DNA of 64,000 nt from Paenisporosarcina sp. FSL H8-0542 (lineage in GTDB: Bacteria > Bacillota > Bacilli > Bacillales_A > Planococcaceae). Below the pieces are notes generated by a model. It searched no databases. It was not told the origin of the DNA and worked only from the letters and a program-made list of their open reading frames with translations. A program made the translations under genes and the position numbers. This document shows positions 36,912-44,564 of this stretch, piece after piece. The stretch lies in the NCBI RefSeq assembly GCF_038632915.1, contig NZ_CP152050.1, forward strand, positions 817,501 to 881,500, given 5' to 3'. Numbering within the stretch: the stretch's first letter is position 1; each line of letters opens with the position of its first letter.

Positions 36912-37185
36912 ATGAGTTGGACGGACTTGCATTATGATAAAGATATGACGAATCGTTTAAAACGTCTGGAAGGATAAGTGCGAGGCTTCATCAGAATGAT
37001 GGTAGGGTAAAGATTGCCGTGATGTTGTAACTCTACTTTCTGCTGTACGTTCTGCTTCAGATCGCACACTTGGATTGATTATCGCCAAAAATTTAGAAAA
37101 CTGTATTATTGAAGCTAATGAAAGAGGCTCTTCTACAGAAACTGCCATTCAGGAAGCTGTCAGTATGTTGGTGAAAAGTAGATAA
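36912..37185 (+). pseudogene. CsoR/FrmR-family metal-sensing repressor, broken
   Basis: The first frame gives MTNRLKRLEG, a TAA where the family has Q, then VRGFIRMMVG and another TAA. After a one-base shift the protein resumes as DCRDVVTLLSAVRSASDRT and continues to QEAVSMLVKSR-stop. Together this is a complete DUF156 (CsoR-like) protein with two nonsense codons and a frameshift. The metal-ligand cysteine positions (DC near the start of helix 2; NLENC) are still visible. The target genes it once controlled are not evident. Confidence 0.85.
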
Positions 37186-37188
37186 ATG

Positions 37189-37229
37189 AGAAATAGCTGG
37201 AGACGCGAGATACAGGCGTTTCCAGCTAT
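37189..37229 (+). terminator. Terminator after the CsoR-like pseudogene
   Basis: AAATAGCTGGAGACGC/GCGTTTCCAGCTATTT long stem followed by TTGTG. Could also serve the convergent yheE gene. Confidence 0.8.
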
Positions 37230-37250
37230 TTTTGTGTATGAAATAATCCT

Positions 37251-37457
37251 TCATTCGTAAACATGAAAGAGCATCAGCTCGTGAATCATTTTTTTTACAA
37301 TTTCTTCATCTGGAGGTATAGAACCGTTTGTCCATGAAATGGATCCATCCGGTAAGTATTCACCAGAATAACGACTTTGCTTATAGAAAAATGAAAATGT
37401 CCAGCCAGGTAGTTGTTTGTTTTCAAACATGGGTTTGAAGCTAAAATGTTGCAGCAT
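37251..37457 (-). CDS. yheE: YheE-like protein (DUF5342)
   Basis: 68 residues, soluble. HFSFKPMFENKQLPGWTFSF matches the conserved start of the YheE/DUF5342 family. ATG behind GAAAGGAGCCCAATC. Its place next to yheB and yheA fits B. subtilis gene order. Function unknown. Confidence 0.85.
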   Translation of the reverse strand: MLQHFSFKPMFENKQLPGWTFSFFYKQSRYSGEYLPDGSISWTNGSIPPDEEIVKKMIHELMLFHVYE

Positions 37458-37526
37458 GATTGGGCTCCTTTCATAGGTAGAGACACACCTGCATACGCTA
37501 GAAAAAAGGCGTAAAGGAGTGGCCTA

Positions 37527-37916
37527 ATGTTTAATGAACAATTAAAACAAGCCATATTAGACGAGTATCGAGATTTTTATTTTTATAAATCCATGTTGAA
37601 GCTGACTGATGATCCATACTGGCAATCGTTTATCAGGCATGCGATGGAGGACGAAAAAAGTCATTATGAAATGTTCCAACAACTCCATTATATGCTCACC
37701 GGCGAATTTGTACAAAATCCCCCTAAACCAAAACCACCAACTAACTTAAAGCAAGCAGCAAAAGAGTCGCTTGAAAAAGAGCTGGAAGCGACCGATTTTT
37801 ACAAAGAAATGCTGCTTACCGTTCCCTTACCCGAAGCCTACAATCCCTTTTTCATTGCCATGCATGACGAAATGGAACACGCGATCAGATTTTCTACGAT
37901 GTACAATGCACTTTAA
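37527..37916 (+). CDS. Ferritin-like/rubrerythrin-type helical protein
   Basis: 129 residues, four-helix bundle pattern. Glu/His pairs at di-iron spacings: EYRDFYFYKSML, EDEKSHYEMFQQL, EKELEATDFYKEML and HDEMEHAIRF. Probably binds iron or acts as an oxidase; biochemical role unknown. ATG behind AAAGGAGTGGCCTA. Divergent from yheE, 69 bases apart. Confidence 0.82.
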   Translation: MFNEQLKQAILDEYRDFYFYKSMLKLTDDPYWQSFIRHAMEDEKSHYEMFQQLHYMLTGEFVQNPPKPKPPTNLKQAAKESLEKELEATDFYKEMLLTVPLPEAYNPFFIAMHDEMEHAIRFSTMYNAL

Positions 37917-37994
37917 ATGAGAGGTTCACATTTTTATCAATCTGCCTTTGTCTGTTATAATGAAAGGCAGATTGACAGAAAAAGGTGAACCAAC

Positions 37995-39143
37995 TTGGAC
38001 TTTATATGGACATTACTTTTCATGGCATTTATTGGTGCCTTAATCGGTGGGTATACGAATCACCTTGCGATTAAAATGCTGTTTCGGCCTCATGAAGCGA
38101 AATATATCGGCAAATGGCGTGTGCCATTTACGCCTGGACTAATTCCAAGGCGAAGAGATGAGTTGGCGAAACAACTTGGCCGAACGGTTGTAGAGCATTT
38201 ATTGACACCAGAAACATTTAAACGACGTTTCTTCTCTGATGATATGCGAAGAAAAGCGGAGTTATGGATTCAAGGTCAACTAACCAAACATCTTTTTGAA
38301 TCAGATATGACCTTACAGCAATGGCTTTCAAAAGCTGGCATCGAAAACGTTCCTGCACTTGTAGAAAATAAAATGGATTCCGTTATCGATGAACAATTCG
38401 AATCACTTGAATCCAAATTCGCATCAAAAACAGTGAAGGAGCTTGCACCCGAACAGTGGCAGAAACAAGCCGATGAACGCATTCCTGAAATCGTTTCGTA
38501 TATGATTGCAAAAGGGGAAACCTACTTTGCTTCTGAAGAAGGACGGAAAACGGTTAAACGACTGATAGACGATTTCCTTTCGTCAAAGGGTACTTTTGGC
38601 AATATGATTCAAATGTTTATGGGAGAATCTTCTTCTATCGTGGATCGAGTGCAACCGGAAATTCAAAAATTCTTACGCGCACCTGGAACATTTGAACTTC
38701 TTACCAATGTTATTCACGGAGAATTGGACAAATTAAAAGATCGTCCCTTGTATGAATTGATTGGTGGGTTTGATTTACAGCCGGTAATAACGGTTGTAAA
38801 ATCGTATGTCAAACAAGAGGTGGCACTTGAAAAACGTCTGGATGCTACGTTACAATCGTACTGGCCAGAGGGTGCTGATTGGACAGCCAATAACTTGACG
38901 CCCAAAATGACTGAATTTATTTTTACCCAAGGCGAAATAAAACTGGAAGAAACGATTCAACGATTAAAGCTTGAAGAGATGGTAGAAGAGCAAGTTGATT
39001 CTTTCCCTGTTGAACGTCTTGAAGATCTAGTATTGGGTATCTCTAAAAAAGAATTTAAAATGATTACGGTACTTGGGGCATTACTTGGTGGACTTATTGG
39101 TTTAATCCAAGGTGGTATCATGTACTTAATCAATACTATGTAG
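37995..39143 (+). CDS. yheB: DUF445 membrane protein (YheB-like)
   Basis: 382 residues. Single N-terminal and C-terminal membrane helices around a long helical region; GALIGGYTNHLAIKMLFRPHEAKYIGKWRVPFTPGLIPRRR is the family signature and LGALLGGLIGLIQGGIMYLI the C-terminal anchor. TTG start behind AAAGGTGAACCAAC. Function unknown; yheA follows after ten bases, so they are co-transcribed. Confidence 0.92.
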   Translation: MDFIWTLLFMAFIGALIGGYTNHLAIKMLFRPHEAKYIGKWRVPFTPGLIPRRRDELAKQLGRTVVEHLLTPETFKRRFFSDDMRRKAELWIQGQLTKHLFESDMTLQQWLSKAGIENVPALVENKMDSVIDEQFESLESKFASKTVKELAPEQWQKQADERIPEIVSYMIAKGETYFASEEGRKTVKRLIDDFLSSKGTFGNMIQMFMGESSSIVDRVQPEIQKFLRAPGTFELLTNVIHGELDKLKDRPLYELIGGFDLQPVITVVKSYVKQEVALEKRLDATLQSYWPEGADWTANNLTPKMTEFIFTQGEIKLEETIQRLKLEEMVEEQVDSFPVERLEDLVLGISKKEFKMITVLGALLGGLIGLIQGGIMYLINTM

Positions 39144-39153
39144 GAGTGATCAC

Positions 39154-39501
39154 ATGTCAGTTAATATTTATGATGATATCAATCGATTAGAAACCACATT
39201 CAGAAAAACGTCAGAGTATGCTTCTGTACAAAAAGCAGTAGCAGCAGTAAAGGCGGATGAACAAGCATTAGCGTTGTTTAAGAGCTTCCGTGATTTGCAA
39301 ATGACACTGCAACAAAAACAAATGCAAGGTGAAGAAATCTCGGGTGAAGAACTTGAGTACGCTCAGAAAACGGCACAACTTGCTCAATCGAATCCTAAAA
39401 TTGAACAGATGCTTCAAGCTGAAATGGCGCTTAGTGGGTTAATGGAAGAAGTTAACCGTGTATTAATGAAGCCTGTACAGTCATTATATGAAGGAATTTA
39501 A
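39154..39501 (+). CDS. yheA: YlbF/YmcA-family protein (YheA-like)
   Basis: 115 residues, all-helical. SVNIYDDINRLETTFRKTSEY and a Gln/Glu-rich central helix match the YlbF/YmcA superfamily, whose members YlbF-YmcA-YaaT steer RNase Y and sporulation. YheA itself has no settled role. ATG behind AGGAGTGATCAC; last gene of the yheB-yheA unit. Confidence 0.92.
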   Translation: MSVNIYDDINRLETTFRKTSEYASVQKAVAAVKADEQALALFKSFRDLQMTLQQKQMQGEEISGEELEYAQKTAQLAQSNPKIEQMLQAEMALSGLMEEVNRVLMKPVQSLYEGI

Positions 39502-39530
39502 ACCGGCGATTGCCGGTTTTTTTTTATGGA
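39501..39530 (+). terminator. Terminator of yheB-yheA
   Basis: AACCGGC GATT GCCGGTT followed by T9. Confidence 0.92.
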
Positions 39531-39595
39531 GAAGTAATTTAACTGAAAGAGGGTAATAAATGAACTAGAGGAAAACTGAAAGGTCCCAAAAAGCA

Positions 39596-39623
39596 TTGCA
39601 TGAGTTAGAAGATATGCTATAAT
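39596..39623 (+). promoter_or_regulatory. Sigma-A promoter without a downstream gene
   Basis: TTGCAT, 16 bases, TATAAT. A consensus -10 in an otherwise gene-free interval. Confidence 0.7.
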
Positions 39624-39629
39624 CTAAGA

Positions 39630-39697
39630 ATCCTTTAAATTGTGTTACTTTACTTGAATGAAGACCTCTGCTCACAACATGAGCAGAGGTTTTTTTG
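39630..39697 (+). ncRNA. Candidate small RNA, about 65 nt
   Basis: Bounded by the promoter at 39596-39623 and an intrinsic terminator with perfect stem ACCTCTGCTCA/TGAGCAGAGGT plus T7 (39664-39696). No ORF with a ribosome binding site fits inside. The unpaired 5' part (CTAAGAATCCTTTAAATTG) would be free for base pairing. Function unknown. Confidence 0.55.
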
Positions 39698-39758
39698 ACA
39701 TTTATGAAAGAATAAATTATTCAAGGTTTTTCTAGTGTTAAAGTTTTGCTATGTTCAG

Positions 39759-39871
39759 CTCCAAGTGCCAGCCTGTATCTAAGCTTCAGTCCCTCATGAG
39801 AAAGCGGGGCTTCGATTCGATGCTTCCAGCGCCGGAATCAGACTAGAGTGGCACTTTGCGCTATTCTTATT
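39759..39871. repeat. Dispersed repeat B, copy 2
   Basis: CCAAGTGCCAGCCTGTATCT, AAGCTTCAGTCCCTCATGAG, AAAGCGGGGCTTCGATTCGA, GCTTCCAGCGCCGGAATCAG, then GAGTGGCACTTTGCGCTATT: the same block order as 35432-35545. Intergenic. Confidence 0.7.
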
Positions 39872-39894
39872 TGCTTTTTATTTTGGTCAAATAA

Positions 39895-39922
39895 AAAACA
39901 GACTCTACATTGTAGAGTCTGT
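39895..39922 (-). terminator. Terminator of the cold-shock gene
   Basis: ACAGACTCTACA/TGTAGAGTCTGT stem, followed on the minus strand by T6. Confidence 0.9.
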
Positions 39923-39934
39923 TGAAAGGTTAAA

Positions 39935-40135
39935 TTATGCTTTTTGAACGTTTGAAGCTTGAGCTCCACGAGCGCCTTGCTCAACGTCGAAAGTAACTTT
40001 TTGACCTTCGTCTAAAGATTTGAAACCTTCACTTTGGATTGCTGAGAAATGTACGAATACATCGTCCCCATTTTCACGCTCGATAAAACCAAAACCTTTT
40101 TCTGCATTAAACCATTTTACTGTACCTTGTTCCAT
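39935..40135 (-). CDS. Cold-shock protein (CspA/CspB family)
   Basis: 66 residues, single OB-fold RNA/ssDNA-binding protein. RNP1 KGFGFIE and RNP2 VFVHF are intact. Acts as an RNA chaperone. ATG behind TAGGAGGCAACAACA. A perfect GTGTGAA A TTCACAC inverted repeat (40151-40165) lies directly upstream of the ribosome binding site in the leader. Confidence 0.96.
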   Translation of the reverse strand: MEQGTVKWFNAEKGFGFIERENGDDVFVHFSAIQSEGFKSLDEGQKVTFDVEQGARGAQASNVQKA

Positions 40136-40150
40136 TGTTGTTGCCTCCTA

Positions 40151-40165
40151 GTGTGAAATTCACAC
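40151..40165 (-). promoter_or_regulatory. Inverted repeat in the cold-shock gene leader
   Basis: GTGTGAA A TTCACAC, seven-base arms around one base, immediately before the AGGAGG of the csp gene. With a one-base centre it cannot form a full hairpin easily, so a protein operator is as likely as an RNA element. Confidence 0.45.
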
Positions 40166-40407
40166 AATGTAATACTATCCCTGCCCAAAGTGATCATTAA
40201 GACGATAAGTCTGAAACGTATACAAATCTTTTACACCGACAAAAATAATTCTTCTTTATCATAGCACCATTCTCTCGGATTAGCAACTGATTTGATTAAG
40301 TGTAAAAAAACATAGTCTAAATGATTAGTTTATTCCATGTTCATTTATCAGTAGAAAGCTGATACAGAGCAGTTTCTGAATTGTATAGGATAATCATTTC
40401 TAAATCG

Positions 40408-40554
40408 TTAATTTCTTATTAACATGATGCCAAAAAGGATTCCTGTAATGATGAAAATAATAACTCCGAAAAAAATGAACCCATAAAGCAAAGAACTCAT
40501 TCCACTGAATACATCGCCAACAAATGTCTTTGAATATTTCAAAATTTTATCCAT
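40408..40554 (-). CDS. 48-residue membrane protein, unknown
   Basis: MDKILKYSKTFVGDVFSGM, then a long hydrophobic stretch (LLYGFIFFGVIIFIITGILF) and a basic end (IRN). ATG behind GGAAGGAACTAGGAA. One membrane span. No family recognised. Confidence 0.65.
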   Translation of the reverse strand: MDKILKYSKTFVGDVFSGMSSLLYGFIFFGVIIFIITGILFGIMLIRN

Positions 40555-40723
40555 TTCCTAGTTCCTTCCTACAATGATTTTCATTAGAAAGCAAAATGAT
40601 TTACTTAAAGTATTTGTGTTCGGTTTATTATTTTTAATTATACAGGAAAAAATGTAAATAAATAGGGTGCTATCAAAATAGTTAACAAAAATAAAAAGAT
40701 GCTAACCGAGGTCAAAATTCCCA

Positions 40724-40753
40724 TTGAAAGGTCAAAGACAATTGTGTTAAGAT
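40724..40753 (+). promoter_or_regulatory. Candidate promoter of an intergenic RNA
   Basis: TTGAAA, 17-18 bases, TAAGAT with an upstream TGT (extended -10 type). Confidence 0.55.
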
Positions 40754-40759
40754 ATCAAT

Positions 40760-41016
40760 ACAAGCTGCATTGTTCGTAACAATATTAAGTTTTAACCTTT
40801 AAGCTGTTGTAGGGAGTTTTTATAGAAACAGGAATGACATGCCACATTCACTTAGGTCAATGAGGACAGGCAGGATGGTTTCCGCGAACACCCACTTTGA
40901 GGAGTGGTGGTCTAAAACTTTCTTATTTTATTTACGGCAAAGGCGGCTTTCTTAAAAAGTCTTTAATAGCAAGGTTTTATATGCACTCTTACCAGAAATG
41001 GTGAGGGTGCTTTTTT
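40760..41016 (+). ncRNA. Candidate structured non-coding RNA, about 255 nt
   Basis: Lies between the promoter at 40724 and a strong intrinsic terminator (11-bp stem GCACTCTTACC/GGTGAGGGTGC at 40983-41010, then T6). Inside are several potential helices, such as CACCCACT/AGTGGTG near 40905 and AACCTT (40794-40799) with AAGGTT (40970-40975), and GC-rich islands in an AT-rich background. No ORF has a ribosome binding site. It does not match T-box, FMN, SAM, purine, lysine or M-box cores that I can recognise. Confidence 0.5.
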
Positions 41017-41319
41017 GTGGTCAATTTCTCTGTTGGTGTTAATTTGGTGCAAACTTGCAACAGTTTGGAGCGTCATTTTTCTTTATATATCATAGGTTTA
41101 TTACGATCAATAATCAAAATTTGCATTAGAATTGACTACGTATTTTTCATCTTCATAAAAACTTGTAAACGAAAAAACATCCATTGTCAGTTTTGTTTGA
41201 TAAGTACAAACGTTTGTTCTATAATTAGAAATATATGTTCCGATAGTAGGTAACTCATGAAACCCTGGTTTACAGAAGTCGTATAGGTAGTAATGTTTAG
41301 ATGGAGGATACTGATAATA

Positions 41320-41859
41320 GTGAATAATGAATCTTATAATATTTGGACATCATCGAAGGCAATTCACAATGATCTCCTTATTGCAAAGGAGCTACTATAT
41401 AATAAGTGTGGATTTGACTGCACTCTCCCAAGAGCTGAATCTGAAAGTGCCGATTATGGCGCTTATACTTTTGAGATTAGCGGGTTATCTATTAAATATC
41501 GAGTAGCTAAGATAACTCCAACCAAGATAGGACAGTTTGTTACTTTATGGAAGAGGGAAGGTAAGGGACCTATTCAACCATTCCACAACTCGGATAATAT
41601 AGATTTATTTATTGTAAGCACTCGAAAAGACAATTATTTCGGGCAGTTTATTTTTCCGAAATCTGTATTACTGGAAAAAGGAATAATATCAGACTGTAAC
41701 AATGAAGGTAAACGAGCCATTAGAGTTTATCCACCCTGGGATAATACAACAAGTAGACAAGCGCTAAAAACTCAAAAATGGCAATTAGAATATTTCATGG
41801 AAATTATTGAAGATCAATCAATTGATTTAACTCGCGCAAAAAAACTGTTCCAGAGATAA
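41320..41859 (+). CDS. MepB-family protein
   Basis: 179 residues, soluble. The C-terminal half carries the family hallmarks YFGQFIFPKSVLLEKGIIS, AIRVYPPWD and KTQKWQLEYF. MepB is named from the Staphylococcus mepRAB locus, but its biochemical role is unknown and neither MepR nor MepA homologues are nearby. GTG at 41320 is preferred (GGAGG 12 bases upstream, a long spacer); start uncertain. Confidence 0.85.
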   Translation: MNNESYNIWTSSKAIHNDLLIAKELLYNKCGFDCTLPRAESESADYGAYTFEISGLSIKYRVAKITPTKIGQFVTLWKREGKGPIQPFHNSDNIDLFIVSTRKDNYFGQFIFPKSVLLEKGIISDCNNEGKRAIRVYPPWDNTTSRQALKTQKWQLEYFMEIIEDQSIDLTRAKKLFQR

Positions 41860-41911
41860 AATGATTTTCATTCCAACGATATAGTCAATAATTTAATGAA
41901 CCGCCTTATAT

Positions 41912-41952
41912 AAATATAGCCCAGTTCCTATCTAGGAACTGGGCTATATTTA
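41912..41952. terminator. Bidirectional terminator between mepB-like and CPBP genes
   Basis: AAATATAGCCCAGTTCCTA paired with its complement ending GGGCTATATTT, a perfect stem of about 19 bp between convergent genes. Confidence 0.9.
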
Positions 41953-41996
41953 TTGAAGACTCTGTTAACGATATTGTAAATATAAAATCGCAATGC

Positions 41997-42659
41997 TTAT
42001 TGCATTAAATAAACAATATAAAAAAGGATAATACCGATATCTGCGAGTGTGTGGCTAATCACTGAAGCGGTGATGGATGAAAAAATCTTTCTAAAATAGC
42101 CCCAAAGCAAACCTGCAAGTAGGACTGGTATGGTTGCGATAACACTCAAAGGCATATCAACGAGCGGAATCAGAACCAACAAATGATAGAGGGCATAAAA
42201 AAATGAAGTAATGATGACACTTCGCATGGTTCCTAATTTATCAAGATATCGCTTGTACATAAATTCACGCCAATACCATTCTTCCAAAAATGGATTGATG
42301 CAAATCAATATGAAAATATAGAGCCACATAATCGGACCACTAAATTCCCACTGGACGAGTATATCCGAAACATGATCAATTTCAAATAAGTGACCCATTG
42401 CTAATGACAATGAGCCGAAGATTGCAATGGCGCACAAAACTCCGCTAATAAGACCGGTCATAATGGATTTCAATGTTTTTTCAGTTTTGATGGATTGATA
42501 AAATGAAGATTTAAGTGCTGGGTTCCTAAAATAAGAAACAAAAGGAATTAAAAAAAGCCAGCTATAAAATAAACCGAATGTGATGGGAATCGATTCAAAT
42601 ATATTGATACCTAAAAAAATCATGATTGTAGGACCGAAAAGGTAGATTACATTTTTCAT
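41997..42659 (-). CDS. CPBP-family intramembrane metalloprotease
   Basis: 220 residues, about seven membrane helices. The three CPBP motifs are intact: EEWYWREF (EExxxR), ALYHLLVL and SHTLADIGI. Homologues process prenylated proteins or provide bacteriocin immunity; target unknown. ATG at 42659 follows a perfect AGGAGG; the longer start at 42755 is unsupported. Contrast with the decayed CPBP copy at 5127. Confidence 0.92.
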   Translation of the reverse strand: MKNVIYLFGPTIMIFLGINIFESIPITFGLFYSWLFLIPFVSYFRNPALKSSFYQSIKTEKTLKSIMTGLISGVLCAIAIFGSLSLAMGHLFEIDHVSDILVQWEFSGPIMWLYIFILICINPFLEEWYWREFMYKRYLDKLGTMRSVIITSFFYALYHLLVLIPLVDMPLSVIATIPVLLAGLLWGYFRKIFSSITASVISHTLADIGIILFYIVYLMQ

Positions 42660-42888
42660 GTTGCCTCCTGATTGATGGAATGACAAAATCATCTCGACTT
42701 TAGTATTGAAATTAAACCATTGGATTATTCGCTTGCCAATTAAGTATAGCAGCAAATGGAATTTTGACCCATATGTCTTATGATTTCAACAGACAATAAA
42801 GATTTTTAGTAATAATTAAAGGATTTATCCTTAGTTTCTCGAATAATAATATTATGAATGACTATTCACTCGGAGAGAGGTGTCTAAT

Positions 42889-43671
42889 TTGACATATGAA
42901 ACAGTAAGTGTAGAAAAAAATGGACGCTTGGCGACGTTGACTTTGAACCGTCCTCAAAGCATGAATGCAATGAACGCTTTAATGATGAGAGAAATTGCCG
43001 AAGCACTGGAATGGTTGCACGAAGAGAAAGATGTGCAGGTGTTATTAATCAAAGGAGAAGGACGTGCTTTTTCGGCAGGTGGTGATATTAAAGCAATGTT
43101 GGATCCGGAAAGTCCAATGGATATTGACTCAGTCATGGGCGATATATCCCGTCTAGCGAAGGCACTTTATACTCTTCCTATGGTTACGATTGCTTCTGTT
43201 CATGGAGCAGCAGCGGGACTGGGGCTTAGTTTAGTGCTTGGGTGTGATGTTGTCATTGCAGAGGAAAACAGTAAACTTGCTATGAACTTTATTGGCATTG
43301 GCTTGATTCCAGACGGAGCAGGACATTTCTTCTTAAAAGAAAGAGTGGGTATTCCAAAAGCTAAGCAACTGATTTGGTCAGGTAAAGTGTTGAATGGACA
43401 CGAAGCCTTGTCCCTTGGCATAATTGATGAAGTGACGGCTGAAGGAAAGGCTTATGATCATGCGGAACTTTCGGCAGCAAAATTCTTGTCTGCCCCTTTG
43501 AAAGCAATGATTGCATCTAAACAAATATTACATACGCAACATGTACATGAATTGGAGCGTGTTCTGGCACTTGAAAGTACATCTCAATCAGCAATGCGTC
43601 GGACGAAGGATCATTTGGAGGGCATACAAGCCTTTGTGGAAAAACGAAAACCAATTTTTAAAGGTATATAA
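42889..43671 (+). CDS. yhaR: Enoyl-CoA hydratase/isomerase family protein
   Basis: 260 residues, crotonase fold. GRAFSAGGDIKAM (oxyanion hole) and GAAAGLGLSLVLGCDVVIAEE are diagnostic; catalytic acidic positions fall near FIGIGLIPDGAGHFFL. Probably acts on acyl-CoA thioesters. TTG at 42889 behind GGAGAGAGGTG; a GTG at 42880 would overlap that site. Matches B. subtilis yhaR by neighbourhood. Confidence 0.9.
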   Translation: MTYETVSVEKNGRLATLTLNRPQSMNAMNALMMREIAEALEWLHEEKDVQVLLIKGEGRAFSAGGDIKAMLDPESPMDIDSVMGDISRLAKALYTLPMVTIASVHGAAAGLGLSLVLGCDVVIAEENSKLAMNFIGIGLIPDGAGHFFLKERVGIPKAKQLIWSGKVLNGHEALSLGIIDEVTAEGKAYDHAELSAAKFLSAPLKAMIASKQILHTQHVHELERVLALESTSQSAMRRTKDHLEGIQAFVEKRKPIFKGI

Positions 43672-43714
43672 AAAAATCTGCTTGTAGCGAGATTCGCTTC
43701 AAGCAGATTTTTTT
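43670..43714. terminator. Bidirectional terminator between yhaR and yhzC
   Basis: AAAAAATCTGCTTG...CAAGCAGATTTTTT stem with an inner AGCGAGATTCGCT hairpin, between convergent genes. Confidence 0.9.
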
Positions 43715-43898
43715 ATACGTGAAATAAAATTAATTTCCCGGAATTATTGACCAAGCGATGCGTCCGGTCGGTAAAGTCTTTTTCATCGATTAAATCTTGT
43801 CCTTTTGCTTTTGCTTCCTCATCAGAGGCAAACTCCCAAGTCTCTTCGACGATTAATTTCCCTGTTTTTTCAAACGCTGTGAATTTATAAGATTTCAA
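43713..43898 (-). CDS. yhzC: Small YhzC-like protein
   Basis: 61 residues, soluble alpha/beta. KSYKFTAFEKTGKLIVEETW, a helix rich in Glu/Ala/Lys, and RLVNNSGKLILFH. Resembles the small YhzC protein next to yhaR in Bacillus. TTG at 43898 is chosen behind AAAGGGG. Function unknown. Confidence 0.65.
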   Translation of the reverse strand: MKSYKFTAFEKTGKLIVEETWEFASDEEAKAKGQDLIDEKDFTDRTHRLVNNSGKLILFHV

Positions 43899-43999
43899 AA
43901 ATATCAAACCCCTTTGAAATGAATATAAGTTCATTATACAAGTTTTTAAAAAGAAAAAATAGTTTGTGAATTACACATATTTTGGATAAGTAAAGTAAG

Positions 44000-44027
44000 C
44001 TTTACGTAAAGTTAACTTTACGTAAAG
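44000..44027. promoter_or_regulatory. 28-bp perfect palindrome, probable autoregulatory operator
   Basis: Two identical 12-bp palindromes CTTTACGTAAAG separated by TTAA; the whole 28 bases are also palindromic. The right unit overlaps the AAAGGAGG ribosome binding site of the XRE regulator gene. The layout fits binding by two dimers of that small regulator (inference). Confidence 0.75.
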
Positions 44028-44039
44028 GAGGGATGATGG

Positions 44040-44249
44040 TTGAAGAATTTCGTGAAAGAGAAGCGTATGGAATTAAATATGACGCAAGATGATCTTTCCG
44101 AAAAGTTAGATGTATCAAGACAAACCATAATTTCGTTAGAAAAAGGAAGATACAATCCGTCCATCAATTTGGCATTTAAATTGGCACGATTATTTAGTTG
44201 CACGATTGAAGACTTATTCGTTTATGAGGAGGAGGAAAAAGGTGTTTGA
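44040..44249 (+). CDS. Small XRE-type transcriptional regulator
   Basis: 69 residues, a stand-alone HTH_3 domain: RMELNMTQDDLSEKLDVSRQTIISLEKGRYNPSINLAFKLARLF. No sensor domain. TTG start behind AAAGGAGGGATGATGG. First gene of a four-gene run with a membrane protein and a NatAB-type ABC transporter, which it probably represses through the palindrome at 44000-44027. Confidence 0.92.
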   Translation: MKNFVKEKRMELNMTQDDLSEKLDVSRQTIISLEKGRYNPSINLAFKLARLFSCTIEDLFVYEEEEKGV

Positions 44250-44553
44250 AAATGTTGATAATTTAGCTGCATTGTCTGGATTCTTTTTCGGTTTTTTGAC
44301 AGTTACCATCGCACTTTATTTCAATCATAAAATCGGCAAAAAGAAACGAAGATTTGATGAACGTTACCATCAAATGCATACCCGTGCACGGTCGATTGCC
44401 TGGAGCATATCAACTTTCTGTATCGTAGGTGCCTGGATGGCCTCAATAATTGTGGAAGGAGCAGGTTTTTCATTTTTTATCTTAACGTTTGTATATGTTG
44501 CGCATATGATTGCGTATTTGATTAGTAGTATAGTTGTCGAGAAAAAATTCTAA
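44242..44553 (+). CDS. Small membrane protein of the XRE-ABC operon
   Basis: 103 residues, three hydrophobic stretches (LAALSGFFFGFLTVTIALYF, AWSISTFCIVGAWMASIIV, FFILTFVYVAHMIAYLISSIV) with a basic cytosolic loop (KIGKKKRRFDERYHQMHTRAR). GTG at 44242 behind GGAGGAGGAAAAAG overlaps the regulator's stop by eight bases. Family not named; such proteins often accompany XRE regulators in Firmicutes. Confidence 0.75.
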   Translation: MFENVDNLAALSGFFFGFLTVTIALYFNHKIGKKKRRFDERYHQMHTRARSIAWSISTFCIVGAWMASIIVEGAGFSFFILTFVYVAHMIAYLISSIVVEKKF

Positions 44554-44564
44554 GGGGTGTTCAC

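Noticed and set aside
40760..41016. Interpretation of the intergenic RNA as a T-box leader
   Set aside because: A GGTTTCCGCG stretch recalls the T-box antiterminator, but the AGGGTGGNACCGCG core and a downstream synthetase or amino-acid gene are absent.
41017..41253. 78-codon ORF after the candidate RNA
   Set aside because: Its GTG lies next to the terminator T run, no ribosome binding site, and the translation is AT-driven hydrophobic filler.
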